From Caenimonas soli (lineage in GTDB: Bacteria; Pseudomonadota; Gammaproteobacteria; Burkholderiales; Burkholderiaceae_C), in contig NZ_JABJVV010000009.1 of assembly GCF_013155545.1 (NCBI RefSeq), forward strand, positions 124,001-188,000: a stretch of 64,000 nt of DNA, in the 5' to 3' direction. Each line of letters opens with the position of its first letter. Positions within the stretch are counted from its first letter, which is position 1. The notes beneath the pieces are model-generated. The model did no database searches, was not told where the DNA came from, and was given only the letters and a program-made list of their open reading frames with translations. Of this stretch, positions 23,119 through 32,206 are shown in pieces. The position numbers were made by a program, and so were the translations under genes.

Positions 23119-25941
23119 TCAAATACCTATGGCGACGGCGCAGTACTTGAACTCGGGAATCTTGCCGAAGGGATCCAGCGCCGAATTGGTCAGCAGATTG
23201 GCGGCGGCCTCGGCATACGCGAAGGGAATGAAGACGGTACCCGAGGGCGTGCCGTCGTCGCGGCGCAGGTAGAGCGCCACCTCGCCGCGCCGCGAGCGCA
23301 CGCGAATGCGCTGGCCGGGCACCAGTCCCAGCGCCGTGATGTCGAGCCCGCACATGGAGGCACTGGCCTCGGGTTCGATCGCATCCAGCACCATGGAGCG
23401 GCGCGTCATGCTGCCGGTATGCCAATGCTCAAGCTGGCGCCCCGTGATCAGCACGAACGGGTATTCCTCGTCGGGCTTTTCGTCGGCAGCGACCAGGGTG
23501 GCGGGCACCAGGCGCACCCGGCCATCGGCCGTGGGAAAGCGCTCGGTGAACACGATGGGCTGGCCGGGATCGTCCTCGCTCAGGCAGGGATAAGTCACGC
23601 TGCCCTCGCGCTCCAGCCGCTGCCAGCTGATGCCGGCGATGGCGGTGTGCATGGCCTGGCGCATTTCCTCGTACACCGCCGCGACGCCGTCTTCTTCACC
23701 GGCGTAGTTCCATTGCAGGCCCATGCCCAGCGCCATCTGCTGGATCAGCCACAAGTCGGGTTTTGCTTCGCCCGGCGGCTCGATCGCCTTGCGGCCCAGC
23801 TGCACCATGCGGTCGGTGTTGGTGACGGTGCCGGTCTTCTCCGGCCAGGCGGTGGCGGGCAGCACGACATCGGCCATCCACGCCGTCTCGGTCATGAAGA
23901 TGTCCTGCACCACCAGGTGTTCCAGCGCTACCAGGGCATCGCGCGCGTGGTTCAGGTCGGGGTCGCTCATGGCGGGGTTCTCGCCCATGATGTACATGCC
24001 GCGCACCTTGTGCGGATCGTCGTCCGCGGCCAGCGCCTTGTCCATGATCTCGACCACGGTGTAGCCGGGCGATTCGTCCAGGGACATGCCCCAGAACTTC
24101 TCGAACCAGGCATGCGCCTCGCCGTTGTCCACGCGCTGGTAGTTGGGGAACATCATGGGAATGAGGCCCGCGTCGCTGGCGCCCTGCACATTGTTCTGGC
24201 CGCGCAAGGGGTGCAGGCCGCTGCCCGGTTTGCCGATCTGGCCCGCCACCGTGCACAAGGCGATCAGGCAACGCGCGTTGTCGGTGCCGTGCACGTGCTG
24301 GCTGATGCCCATGCCCCAGAGGATCATGGCCGACCTGGCGGTGGCGAACGCGCGTGCCACCTCGCGGATGGCCGGCGCGGCAATGCCGCAAACGGCCTGC
24401 ATGGCCTCGGGGCTGAAGCCCTTGATGCTGTCGCGCAGGGCTTCGAAGTTGTCGGCCCGCCGCGCGATGAAATCCTGGTCCACCAGGCCCTCTTCGACGA
24501 TCGTGTAGATCATCGCGTTGAGCAGCGCGACGTCGCTGTCGGGTTTGAATTGCAGCGTTCGCCAGGCGTGCCGGCCCAGGTCGGTGATGCGCGGATCGGC
24601 CAACACGATCTTCGCGCCCTGCTTCGCGGCGTTTTTCATCCACGTGGCGGCGACCGGATGGTTGCTGGTGGGGTTGGAGCCGATCACCAGGATGAGTTCG
24701 GCCTGCGCCACGTCATTGACCTGGTTGCTGACCGCGCCCGAACCCACGCCTTCGAGCAAAGCCGCCACGCTGGAGGCATGGCAGAGCCGCGTGCAGTGGT
24801 CCACGTTATTGCTGCCGAAACCGGTTCGCACCAGCTTCTGGAACAGGTAGGCCTCTTCGTTGGTGCCCTTGGCGGAGCCGAAGCCCGCCAGGGCCCTGGG
24901 GCCGTAGGTGTCGCGCAGGTGTTTGAGCTTGCCGGACGCGAACCGCAGCGCCTCGTCCCATTCCACTTCGCGAAAGACCTCGGACCAGCGCGCGGGGTCG
25001 CGCAACACGTCCACGTCCTTGGGAACGTCGGCCCTGCGGATCAGGGGCTTGGTGAGGCGATGCGGATGGTGCGCATAGTCGAAGCCGAAGCGGCCCTTGA
25101 CGCAAAGCCGGCTGTGATTGGCCGGGCCGTCGCGGCCGTCCACACCAACGATTTTTTCGTCGCGCACCTTGTAGGTGACCAGGCAGCCGACGCCGCAGAA
25201 CGGGCACACCGAATCGACTTCGCGATCCACCGCCTGCGAGCCGATGAGCGTCTTGGGCATCAGCGCGCCGGTCGGGCAGGCCTGCACGCACTCGCCGCAG
25301 GCCACGCAGGTGCTGTCGCCCATGCCATCGGCCAGATCGAACACGATCTCGCTGGCGGCCCCGCGCCGGGCATAGCCGATCACGTCGTTGACCTGTTCTT
25401 CACGGCAGGCGCGCACGCAGCGGGTACATTGGATGCAGGCATCCAGATTCACGGCCATCGCGGGATGAGAGAGGTCGGGTGCGGGTTGTTCGCGGCGCAG
25501 GGCTTTGAGTGCCGGGCGCGCGGAGACAGCCATGCGCGAACACCATTCACTGAGTTCGCCGTGTTGGCCCACCGCCGTGGATCCCGAATCGATTCCGGGA
25601 TGACGGCCCTGGTCGGTCCACTTGTGGCCTTGATCGGGCATGTCGGCCAGCAACATCTCCAGAACCATCTTCTGGCTCTTCAGGGCGCGCTCGCTCGTGG
25701 CCTGCACCTCCATGCCGGGGGTGGCCGCGCGGCAGCAACTGGGCGCGAGCACGCGCTCGCCGGCGATCTCGACCACGCAGGCGCGGCAATTGCCGTCGGC
25801 GCGATAGCCCTCCTTGTAACAAAGGCGCGGGATCTCGACGCCGGCGCGTTCCGCGGCCTGCAGGATCGACTCGCCCTGCACCGCCTGGACGGTCTGGCCG
25901 TCCAACTTGAATTCGATGAGGGGCAGGTCAGGCGATTTCAT
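23119..25941 (-). CDS. fdsA: NAD-linked formate dehydrogenase alpha subunit (FdsA-like)
   Basis: A 940-aa cytoplasmic molybdopterin enzyme oxidising formate. Domain order: N-terminal [2Fe-2S] domain (CYKEGYRADGNCRAC, about 41-55, and SCC near 69), His-Cys and ferredoxin domains (CIQCTRCVRAC; CVACGECVQACP), [4Fe-4S] site CPFCGVGC (246-253), then the catalytic domain with Cys387 (DHCTRLCHAS) as metal ligand. The C-terminal domain ends near residue 940. It partners the fused diaphorase subunit upstream (14-nt overlap). Residues about 113-123 (RHPGIDSGSTA) are encoded by a dispersed palindromic repeat inserted in frame between the [2Fe-2S] and ferredoxin domains. Confidence 0.95.
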   Translation of the reverse strand: MKSPDLPLIEFKLDGQTVQAVQGESILQAAERAGVEIPRLCYKEGYRADGNCRACVVEIAGERVLAPSCCRAATPGMEVQATSERALKSQKMVLEMLLADMPDQGHKWTDQGRHPGIDSGSTAVGQHGELSEWCSRMAVSARPALKALRREQPAPDLSHPAMAVNLDACIQCTRCVRACREEQVNDVIGYARRGAASEIVFDLADGMGDSTCVACGECVQACPTGALMPKTLIGSQAVDREVDSVCPFCGVGCLVTYKVRDEKIVGVDGRDGPANHSRLCVKGRFGFDYAHHPHRLTKPLIRRADVPKDVDVLRDPARWSEVFREVEWDEALRFASGKLKHLRDTYGPRALAGFGSAKGTNEEAYLFQKLVRTGFGSNNVDHCTRLCHASSVAALLEGVGSGAVSNQVNDVAQAELILVIGSNPTSNHPVAATWMKNAAKQGAKIVLADPRITDLGRHAWRTLQFKPDSDVALLNAMIYTIVEEGLVDQDFIARRADNFEALRDSIKGFSPEAMQAVCGIAAPAIREVARAFATARSAMILWGMGISQHVHGTDNARCLIALCTVAGQIGKPGSGLHPLRGQNNVQGASDAGLIPMMFPNYQRVDNGEAHAWFEKFWGMSLDESPGYTVVEIMDKALAADDDPHKVRGMYIMGENPAMSDPDLNHARDALVALEHLVVQDIFMTETAWMADVVLPATAWPEKTGTVTNTDRMVQLGRKAIEPPGEAKPDLWLIQQMALGMGLQWNYAGEEDGVAAVYEEMRQAMHTAIAGISWQRLEREGSVTYPCLSEDDPGQPIVFTERFPTADGRVRLVPATLVAADEKPDEEYPFVLITGRQLEHWHTGSMTRRSMVLDAIEPEASASMCGLDITALGLVPGQRIRVRSRRGEVALYLRRDDGTPSGTVFIPFAYAEAAANLLTNSALDPFGKIPEFKYCAVAIGI
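25578..25604. repeat. Dispersed palindromic repeat inside the fdsA-like gene
   Basis: TGGATCCCGAATCG...ATTCCGGGATGAC, with TCCCGGAAT/ATTCGGGA arms and the same TGGAT and ATGAC boundaries as the copy at 2366-2393. It lies in the coding sequence and keeps the frame open. Confidence 0.75.
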
Positions 25942-27655
25942 GCGGGAAATACTTCTGCACGCAGCGTACGGGGTTGGGCGCAGCCTGGCCCAGGCCGCAA
26001 ATGGAGGCGTCGGCCATCACCTGGTTCAAGTCTTCCAGCGTGGTGTTGTCCCACTGGGTCGCTTCCATCAGCTTGGCCGCCTTGGCCGTGCCGACCCGGC
26101 AAGGCGTGCACTGGCCACAGCTCTCATCGGCGAAAAACCGCATCATGTTCAGCGCGGCATCGCGCGCCTTGTCGTGCCGGCTGAGCACGATCACGGCCGC
26201 CGAGCCGATGAAGCAGCCGTGCGGCTGCAAGGTGTCGAAGTCCAGCGGCACGTCGGCCAGGCTGGCCGGCAGGATCCCGCCCGATGCGCCGCCGGGAAGA
26301 TAGGCATAGAGCTCGTGGCCTTCGGCCATGCCGCCGCAGTATTCGTCTATCAATTCCCGCAGCGTGATGCCCGCGGGTGCCAGCTTGACCCCCGGCTGCG
26401 CCACCCGCCCGCTGACGCTGAACGAGCGCAGGCCTTTGCGGCCGTGGCGCCCGAAACCGGCGAACCACTGCGCGCCCTTCTCCACGATGTCGCGCACCCA
26501 GTACAGGGTTTCGAGGTTGTGCTCCAGCGTGGGCCGCCCGAACAGGCCGACCTGCGCGATGTACGGCGGCCGCATCCGAGGCTCGCCGCGCTTGCCTTCT
26601 ATGCTCTCGATCATGGCCGACTCTTCGCCGCAGATGTAGGCGCCCGCACCGCGCCGCAGCTCGATGCGCGGCAAGGGACAGGGTGGATCGGCCTTGAGCG
26701 CGGCCAGCTCGGCTTCGAGCATGGCGCGGCACTCGTGATACTCATCCCGCAGGTAGATGTAGATCGCCTCGGTGCCGGCGACCTGGGCCGCGATCAGCAT
26801 GCCTTCCAGGAAGCGGTGCGGGTCGCGTTCCAGGTAATGCCGGTCCTTGAAGGTGCCGGGCTCGCCCTCGTCGATGTTCACGGCCATGAGCCGCGGCGCG
26901 GGCTGCTCTCGCACGATGCGCCACTTGCGCCCGGCCGGAAAGCCGGCGCCGCCCAGGCCGCGCAGGCCCGAATCCTCCATGGCCTGCAGAACCTCCAGCG
27001 CGTCGTGCTCGCCGTTGACCACGGCGGCGGCCAGCGAGTAGCCGCCTTTGGCCCGGTACGCTTCGTAGCCCACGCGGTCCGGCACGGGCTCGGCCCTGCC
27101 CTGTTCCGGCGCCGGCCGAGTCCGCTCAAGGGCGACGGCGCTGACCACTGCTTCAGTGGTCGCTCGCTGCACGGCAACCTGGCCGACCTGTACGGCCGGC
27201 GCCTGCTCGCAGCGGCCGATGCACGGCGCCGCAATCACCCGCGTATCGCCGTTCAGCAAACCAGGCAGGCGCGCCAGCAGGTCACGCGCCCCGGCCATCT
27301 CGCAAGACAGGCCGTCGCAGACGCGAATGGTGAGCGACGACTGCGCATCGCCGTCTTTCAATATCTCGAAGTGATGGTAGAAGCTCGCCACTTCGAACAC
27401 CTCGGCCATCGGGATGTTCGTTTCGCGCGCCAGCGCCACCAGATGCCGCTCGTGCAGGCCGTGGAAAGTGTCGTTGAGGCGGTGCAGGTATTCGATCAGC
27501 AGCTCGCGAGGGTGACCGCCAGGTGGCCGTGCGCCGATCAGCGCGCACACTTCGGCCAGGGCCGGCTCCTCGGGCTGGCGGCCCTTGAGCTTGCCGACCC
27601 GGCGCAGGCTGCGCCGAAGGTCGTCGGCTGTCGCCAGGTGCACGATTGAACTCAT
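25928..27655 (-). CDS. Fused NuoE-NuoF-type diaphorase subunit of NAD-linked formate dehydrogenase
   Basis: A 575-aa fusion. Residues about 1-150 form a NuoE/FdsG-like thioredoxin-fold domain with [2Fe-2S] ligands in CDGLSC and CIGRC. After a linker (about 150-180) comes a NuoF/FdsB-like domain: GLRGLGGAGFPAGRKW binds FMN/NAD(H), GAGAYICGEESAMIES is the family signature, and ESCGQCTPCR with the late Cys in ASICGLGQAAP binds [4Fe-4S]. It would pass formate electrons to NAD+. In many organisms these are two genes (fdsG and fdsB). ATG 27655 gives the conserved start; a palindrome lies 55 bases upstream. Confidence 0.94.
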   Translation of the reverse strand: MSSIVHLATADDLRRSLRRVGKLKGRQPEEPALAEVCALIGARPPGGHPRELLIEYLHRLNDTFHGLHERHLVALARETNIPMAEVFEVASFYHHFEILKDGDAQSSLTIRVCDGLSCEMAGARDLLARLPGLLNGDTRVIAAPCIGRCEQAPAVQVGQVAVQRATTEAVVSAVALERTRPAPEQGRAEPVPDRVGYEAYRAKGGYSLAAAVVNGEHDALEVLQAMEDSGLRGLGGAGFPAGRKWRIVREQPAPRLMAVNIDEGEPGTFKDRHYLERDPHRFLEGMLIAAQVAGTEAIYIYLRDEYHECRAMLEAELAALKADPPCPLPRIELRRGAGAYICGEESAMIESIEGKRGEPRMRPPYIAQVGLFGRPTLEHNLETLYWVRDIVEKGAQWFAGFGRHGRKGLRSFSVSGRVAQPGVKLAPAGITLRELIDEYCGGMAEGHELYAYLPGGASGGILPASLADVPLDFDTLQPHGCFIGSAAVIVLSRHDKARDAALNMMRFFADESCGQCTPCRVGTAKAAKLMEATQWDNTTLEDLNQVMADASICGLGQAAPNPVRCVQKYFPHEIA

Positions 27656-27709
27656 GCCGTCACTGTGGCGGCAACACCGGATCGCGTCAAATTGAATCGG
27701 CACATGCCG

Positions 27710-27728
27710 TCATTCAACTCTTGAATGA
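27710..27728. promoter_or_regulatory. Candidate operator: perfect inverted repeat upstream of the fused diaphorase gene
   Basis: TCATTCAA-CTC-TTGAATGA, a perfect 8-bp inverted repeat with a 3-bp spacer. It spans the stop codon of the LysR gene, 55 bases before the diaphorase ATG. Its AT-rich arms stand out in GC-rich surroundings, and its size suits a LysR-type or other dimeric regulator. Confidence 0.45.
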
Positions 27729-28664
27729 AGCCAGCGGGCCTGAATGCTCCGCCAACTGCTTCAGCCAGCGCTTGTCGGCGGCGAAGGCGAGCGCCGCCTG
27801 CAGGACGCGCGATGGGGCCGCCTTCGCGAGTGTGATGAACCCGACCGGCGTCACCAGCGCGGGGCGGATCAGCGGCTGCGCCTGCAGTCCCGGCTGACCG
27901 CGCGTCGCCGCGACCAGGGATCCGGGCAAGACGCTGCACACCTCGCCGGCCACGACGCTCAAGGCCAACGTCAGGATGGAGTTGGTTTCCATGGCCGGGT
28001 GAACCGCCACGCCCGCCTGGGCAAAAGCACTATCGACGATGCTGCGGTTGTGCATGTCGCGCGTCAGCAGGCACAGCGGCAGGGCCGCGGCGCCTTTCCA
28101 GCTCAGGGGCCGTCCCAGCCTCAGCGGCGCATCGGCGTTCTCGGCACGCCGGACCAGAAAATAATGCTCCCCATACTGAGGCAGCGCGGCGAAGTGGCCG
28201 CCCCGGCGGCCCAGCCGTTCGACGAAGCCCAGGCCCAGGTCGAGCGAGAAATCGTCCAGGCCCGACTCGATGTCTTGCGAAGTCATGGAGCGCACCACGG
28301 GGGCGATGCCCGGGCATTGCGCCTGCAGCATGGCCGCGAAACGCGCCGCGATGGGAACGGCCGTCGGCACCACGCCGAGCCGCAACGGCCCCTTGGGGTT
28401 CTCCGCATCGCCATGCAGTTCCTGCCGCAGCAGCTCGTGCTCGCGCAGCATGCGCTGGGCGGTGGCCAAGACCCGCTCGCCCTCGGCCGTGAGGCCCGCA
28501 TAGCTGCGGGCGCGCTTGACGATCGGCGTGCCGAACTCCCGTTCGAGCGCGCGCAGGGCATTCGACAGAGCCGGTTGCGTGATATGGCAGGCCTGTGCGG
28601 CCCGGGCGAAATGGCGGTGCTCGCTCAGGGCGACGAGGTAGCGCAGGGAGGCGAGCAGGTTCAT
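27714..28664 (-). CDS. LysR family transcriptional regulator
   Basis: A 316-aa LysR-type regulator. The winged helix-turn-helix is at about 5-65 (HRHFARAAQACHITQPALS is the recognition region) and the periplasmic-binding-protein-like effector domain at about 90-300. It is encoded on the same strand 58 bases ahead of the NAD-linked formate dehydrogenase genes, so it probably controls them, with formate or a related metabolite as possible effector; this is inferred from position. ATG 28664 was chosen to match the family's usual start (MNLLASLRYLVALSEH). Confidence 0.93.
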   Translation of the reverse strand: MNLLASLRYLVALSEHRHFARAAQACHITQPALSNALRALEREFGTPIVKRARSYAGLTAEGERVLATAQRMLREHELLRQELHGDAENPKGPLRLGVVPTAVPIAARFAAMLQAQCPGIAPVVRSMTSQDIESGLDDFSLDLGLGFVERLGRRGGHFAALPQYGEHYFLVRRAENADAPLRLGRPLSWKGAAALPLCLLTRDMHNRSIVDSAFAQAGVAVHPAMETNSILTLALSVVAGEVCSVLPGSLVAATRGQPGLQAQPLIRPALVTPVGFITLAKAAPSRVLQAALAFAADKRWLKQLAEHSGPLASFKS

Positions 28665-28683
28665 CGATACGCCGCGCCAGCGC

Positions 28684-29775
28684 TCAGGTGTCCTTGCTGA
28701 TCTTGATGCTGGGGAACTTGGAAGAGAAATCCTTGGCCTTGGCCGCGATCTTGATCGCGACCTGGCGCGCCACGGCCTTGTAGATGGCGGCGACTTCGCC
28801 GTCCGGATCGGCCACCACGGTGGGTTTGCCGCTGTCGGCCTGCAGCCGGATCTGGATATCCAGCGGCAAGGCGCCCAGGTAGTCCATGCCGTACTCGGCG
28901 GCCATGCGCTTGCCGCCGCCTTCGCCGAAGATATGTTCGGCGTGGCCGCACTTGCTGCACACGTGAACGGCCATGTTTTCCACGATGCCCAGGATGGGCA
29001 CGCCCACCTTCTCGAACATCTTGATGCCCTTCTTGGCATCGAGCAGCGCGATGTCCTGCGGCGTGGTGACGATCACCGCGCCGGTCATGGGAACGCGCTG
29101 CGACAAGGTCAGCTGGATGTCGCCGGTGCCCGGCGGCAGGTCGACGATCAGGTAATCCAGGTCGCCCCAATTGGTCTGGCGCAAGAGCTGCTCCAGCGCC
29201 TGGGTGGCCATGGGGCCGCGCCAGATCATGGCCTCGTCCTGATTGACCAGGAAGCCGATCGACATGACTTCCACGCCGTAGTTCTCCAGAGGGTCCATGG
29301 TCTTGCCGTCCGACGATTCTGGGCGGCCCTCGATGCCCATCATCATCGGCTGGCTGGGCCCGTAGATATCGGCATCCAGCAGGCCCACGGCCGCGCCCTC
29401 GGCGGCCAGCGCCAGCGCCAGGTTCACGGCGGTGGTGCTCTTGCCCACGCCGCCCTTGCCGGATGCGACAGCGATGATGTTCTTGACCTTGGGCAAGAGC
29501 GCGACGCCGCGCTGGGCCGCATGGGCCACGACCCTGATGGCGAGGTTGGCGGAAACGTTCTGAACGCCCGGCACGCCCTTGGCCGCGGCGATCAGCGCGG
29601 TGCGCAAGGCCGGGATCTGGCTCTTGGCCGGGTAGCCCAATTCGACGTCGAAAGCGACGTCGCCCCCCGTGACCTGGAGATTCTTCAGGGCCTTGGTGCT
29701 GACGAAATCCTTGCCGGTATTGGGATCGACGACGGCCGAGAGGGCCTGTAACAACTGGTCGGTAGTGGCTGCCAT
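28684..29775 (-). CDS. apbC: Iron-sulfur cluster carrier protein ApbC/Mrp
   Basis: A 363-aa P-loop ATPase that binds and transfers [4Fe-4S] clusters. An N-terminal MIP18/DUF59-like domain (about 5-80) precedes the deviant Walker A GKGGVGKSTTAVN (about 105-117) and the cluster-binding CxxC in HVCSKCGHAEHIF. The ATG at 29775 is supported by the conserved MAATTDQLLQAL start. It is divergent from metG with 71 bases between starts. Placed next to a region rich in iron-sulfur enzymes it may help mature them, but it is a housekeeping gene in most proteobacteria and is often beside metG. Confidence 0.95.
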   Translation of the reverse strand: MAATTDQLLQALSAVVDPNTGKDFVSTKALKNLQVTGGDVAFDVELGYPAKSQIPALRTALIAAAKGVPGVQNVSANLAIRVVAHAAQRGVALLPKVKNIIAVASGKGGVGKSTTAVNLALALAAEGAAVGLLDADIYGPSQPMMMGIEGRPESSDGKTMDPLENYGVEVMSIGFLVNQDEAMIWRGPMATQALEQLLRQTNWGDLDYLIVDLPPGTGDIQLTLSQRVPMTGAVIVTTPQDIALLDAKKGIKMFEKVGVPILGIVENMAVHVCSKCGHAEHIFGEGGGKRMAAEYGMDYLGALPLDIQIRLQADSGKPTVVADPDGEVAAIYKAVARQVAIKIAAKAKDFSSKFPSIKISKDT

Positions 29776-29816
29776 GGGGTTTAGGTTCCTGTTCACCAGC
29801 AGTGTAACGACTGCAC

Positions 29817-29831
29817 CTAAAATGCCGGGTT
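29817..29831 (+). promoter_or_regulatory. Candidate -10 region of metG
   Basis: CTAAAATGCCGGGTT contains a TAAAAT -10-like box 23 bases before the metG ATG. The identical 15-mer occurs upstream of gpmA at 60963-60977. No strong -35 is visible. Confidence 0.4.
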
Positions 29832-29846
29832 CCCCTGGAAAAACCC

Positions 29847-31880
29847 ATGCCCGCACAGCGCAAGCTCTTCGTCACCACCGCCCTGCCGTACGCCAACGGC
29901 AATTTCCACATCGGCCACATCATGGAGTACATCCAGGCCGACATCTGGGTGCGGCACCAGCGAATGCAGGGCAGCCAGGTGCACTTCGTCTGCGCCGACG
30001 ACGCCCATGGCGCGCCGATCATGATCGCGGCCGAGAAGGCCGGCAAGAGCCCCCAGCAGTTCGTGGCCGACATCGCCGCCGGCCGCAAGCCCTACCTGGA
30101 TGGCTTTCACATCGCCTTCGACAACTGGCACAGCACCGACGCGCCGGAGAACCACGAACTGGCCCAGCAGATCTACCGCGACCTGAAGGCCAACGGCCTC
30201 GTCTCCAGCAAGGTGATCGAGCAGTTCTTCGACCCGGCCAAGAACATGTTCCTGCCGGACAGGTTCATCAAGGGCGAGTGTCCCAACTGCCACGCCAAGG
30301 ACCAGTACGGCGACAACTGCGAGGTGTGCAGCAAGGTGTACAGCCCGACGGACCTGATCAACCCGTATTCGGCGCTGTCCGGGGCCACCCCGGTGCTGAA
30401 AAGCTCGGAGCATTTCTTCTTCAAGCTGTCCGATCCACGCTGCATGGCGTTCCTGAAGGAATGGACGCGCGCCGAAGGCCGCCTGCAGACCGAGGTGCTC
30501 AACAAGATCAGCGAATGGCTGGAGCCCGATGAGACCGGCAAGTCGGCGCTGGGCGACTGGGACATCAGCCGCGACGCACCCTACTTCGGCATCGAGATCC
30601 CCGACGCGCCCGGCAAGTACTTCTACGTCTGGCTGGACGCGCCGGTGGGCTACCTGGCTTCGCTCAAGAACTACCTGGGCAAGATCGGCGTGGACTACGA
30701 CAAGTTCATCGCCGATCCCGATGTGGAGCAGTACCACTTCATCGGCAAGGACATCATCACCTTCCACACCCTGTTCTGGCCGGCGATGCTGCACTTCAGC
30801 GGCCGCAAGGTGCCCAACAAGGTGTTCGTGCACGGCTTCCTCACCGTGAACAACGGCGAGAAGATGAGCAAGAGCCGCGGCACCGGGCTGGACCCGCTCA
30901 AGTACCTGTCGCTGGGCATGAACCCGGAATGGCTGCGCTATTACCTGGCGGCCAAGCTGTCGGGGCGCAACGAAGACATCGACTTCAACCCCGAAGACTT
31001 CATGGCGCGCGTCAACAGCGACCTGATCGGCAAGTTCGTAAACATCGCCAGCCGCGCCGTGAAGTTCGTGCCCGGCGGCAAGCTGACCGCGGCCACCGCG
31101 GAACCCGGTGAATTGGCGCTGGTGGAGAACGTCAAAGCCATGTACGAGGCGCGCGACTACGGGCGGGCCCTTCGCGACATCATGGCTTACGCCGACAAGG
31201 TGAACCTGCGCTTCGACAGCGCGGCGCCCTGGAAGCTGGTGAAAGAAGGCCAGGCGGCCGAAGCCGCGGCCGTGTGCTCGCTGTGCCTCGAAAGCTTCAA
31301 GATCATGACTGCCTGCCTCAAGCCCGTGCTGCCCGCACTGGCGGCGCAGGCGGAAGCCTTCCTGCAATGCGCGCCGCTGGACTGGAGCAACGCGGCCGTG
31401 CCGCTGGGCGAGGGCCACCAGGTCGGCGACTACAAGCACCTGATGCAGCGGGTGGACGTGAAGCAGCTCGACGCACTGTTCGAGCCCGCGGCCGATGCCG
31501 AGCCCGTGCCGACCGCGCCCGGCGGCGAGGAGCTCGCGCCCGTGATCTCCATCGACGACTTCGCCAGGATCGACCTGCGCATCGCCAAGATCGTCAATTG
31601 CGAAACCGTTGAAGGTTCGACCAAGCTGCTGCGCATGACGCTGGACGTGGGCGAAGGCAAGACGCGCAACGTCTTCTCCGGCATCGCCTCCGCCTACAAG
31701 CCCGAAGAGCTGATCGGCAAGCTGACGGTGATGGTCGCCAACCTGGCACCGCGCAAGATGAAATTCGGCATCAGCGAGGGCATGGTGCTGGCCGCGAGCC
31801 ACGCCGACGAAAAGGCCAACCCCGGCATCTATGTGATGAACCCCTGGCCGGGCGCCGAGCCCGGCATGCGGGTCCGGTAG
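29847..31880 (+). CDS. metG: Methionyl-tRNA synthetase
   Basis: A 677-aa class I synthetase charging tRNA-Met. The HIGH motif lies in [11 protein letters not shown], the zinc knuckle in [18 protein letters not shown] (about 145-165) and KMSKS in [13 protein letters not shown] (about 335-340). The C-terminal EMAPII/Trbp111-like tRNA-binding domain (about 570-677) mediates dimerisation, as in E. coli MetG. Length is normal. It is divergently transcribed from apbC. Confidence 0.98.
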   Translation: MPAQRKLFVTTALPYANGNFHIGHIMEYIQADIWVRHQRMQGSQVHFVCADDAHGAPIMIAAEKAGKSPQQFVADIAAGRKPYLDGFHIAFDNWHSTDAPENHELAQQIYRDLKANGLVSSKVIEQFFDPAKNMFLPDRFIKGECPNCHAKDQYGDNCEVCSKVYSPTDLINPYSALSGATPVLKSSEHFFFKLSDPRCMAFLKEWTRAEGRLQTEVLNKISEWLEPDETGKSALGDWDISRDAPYFGIEIPDAPGKYFYVWLDAPVGYLASLKNYLGKIGVDYDKFIADPDVEQYHFIGKDIITFHTLFWPAMLHFSGRKVPNKVFVHGFLTVNNGEKMSKSRGTGLDPLKYLSLGMNPEWLRYYLAAKLSGRNEDIDFNPEDFMARVNSDLIGKFVNIASRAVKFVPGGKLTAATAEPGELALVENVKAMYEARDYGRALRDIMAYADKVNLRFDSAAPWKLVKEGQAAEAAAVCSLCLESFKIMTACLKPVLPALAAQAEAFLQCAPLDWSNAAVPLGEGHQVGDYKHLMQRVDVKQLDALFEPAADAEPVPTAPGGEELAPVISIDDFARIDLRIAKIVNCETVEGSTKLLRMTLDVGEGKTRNVFSGIASAYKPEELIGKLTVMVANLAPRKMKFGISEGMVLAASHADEKANPGIYVMNPWPGAEPGMRVR

Positions 31881-31950
31881 CTTTACGCCCAGGATACGTC
31901 GTCGTTACAACTGATCCGTAGAATCCGCCGGGCTCATCAAGGAACGACGG

Positions 31951-32178
31951 ATGTCTCGCAGTACCTCATCTCCGGTTCGCGGCCTGGCCCTGGCCAGCGC
32001 TCTCGCCCTCGCATCGCTCCTGGGCGGTTGCGCCGTCGTGGCGGTCGGCGGCGCCGCCGTGGGCCTGGCGGCTACCGGGGCCGGCCTCGTGGTCGATGCG
32101 GCGGTGGGCACCGTCAAGCTCACTGGCAAGGCCGTCGGCGCTGCCGTCGACGCCGTCACACCGGGCGACGGCGAGTAG
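31951..32178 (+). CDS. Small lipoprotein (NF038104-like)
   Basis: A 75-aa predicted lipoprotein. The signal peptide runs to the lipobox LLGGC (Cys27), and the mature part is a hydrophobic Gly/Ala/Val-rich segment (AVVAVGGAAVGLAATGAGLV) followed by GTVKLTGKAVGAAVDAV. Small Gly/Ala-rich lipoproteins with this pattern are common in Beta- and Gammaproteobacteria, with no assigned function. AAGGA lies seven bases before the ATG. A TAGAAT box at 31919-31924 could be its -10. Confidence 0.82.
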   Translation: MSRSTSSPVRGLALASALALASLLGGCAVVAVGGAAVGLAATGAGLVVDAAVGTVKLTGKAVGAAVDAVTPGDGE

Positions 32179-32206
32179 CTCTGCCGGCGGCGCGTACACT
32201 GGAGCC

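Noticed and set aside
22447-26184. Plus-strand open frame of about 1245 codons
   Set aside because: Antisense to DUF3305, fdsA and the diaphorase gene; no recognisable domain.
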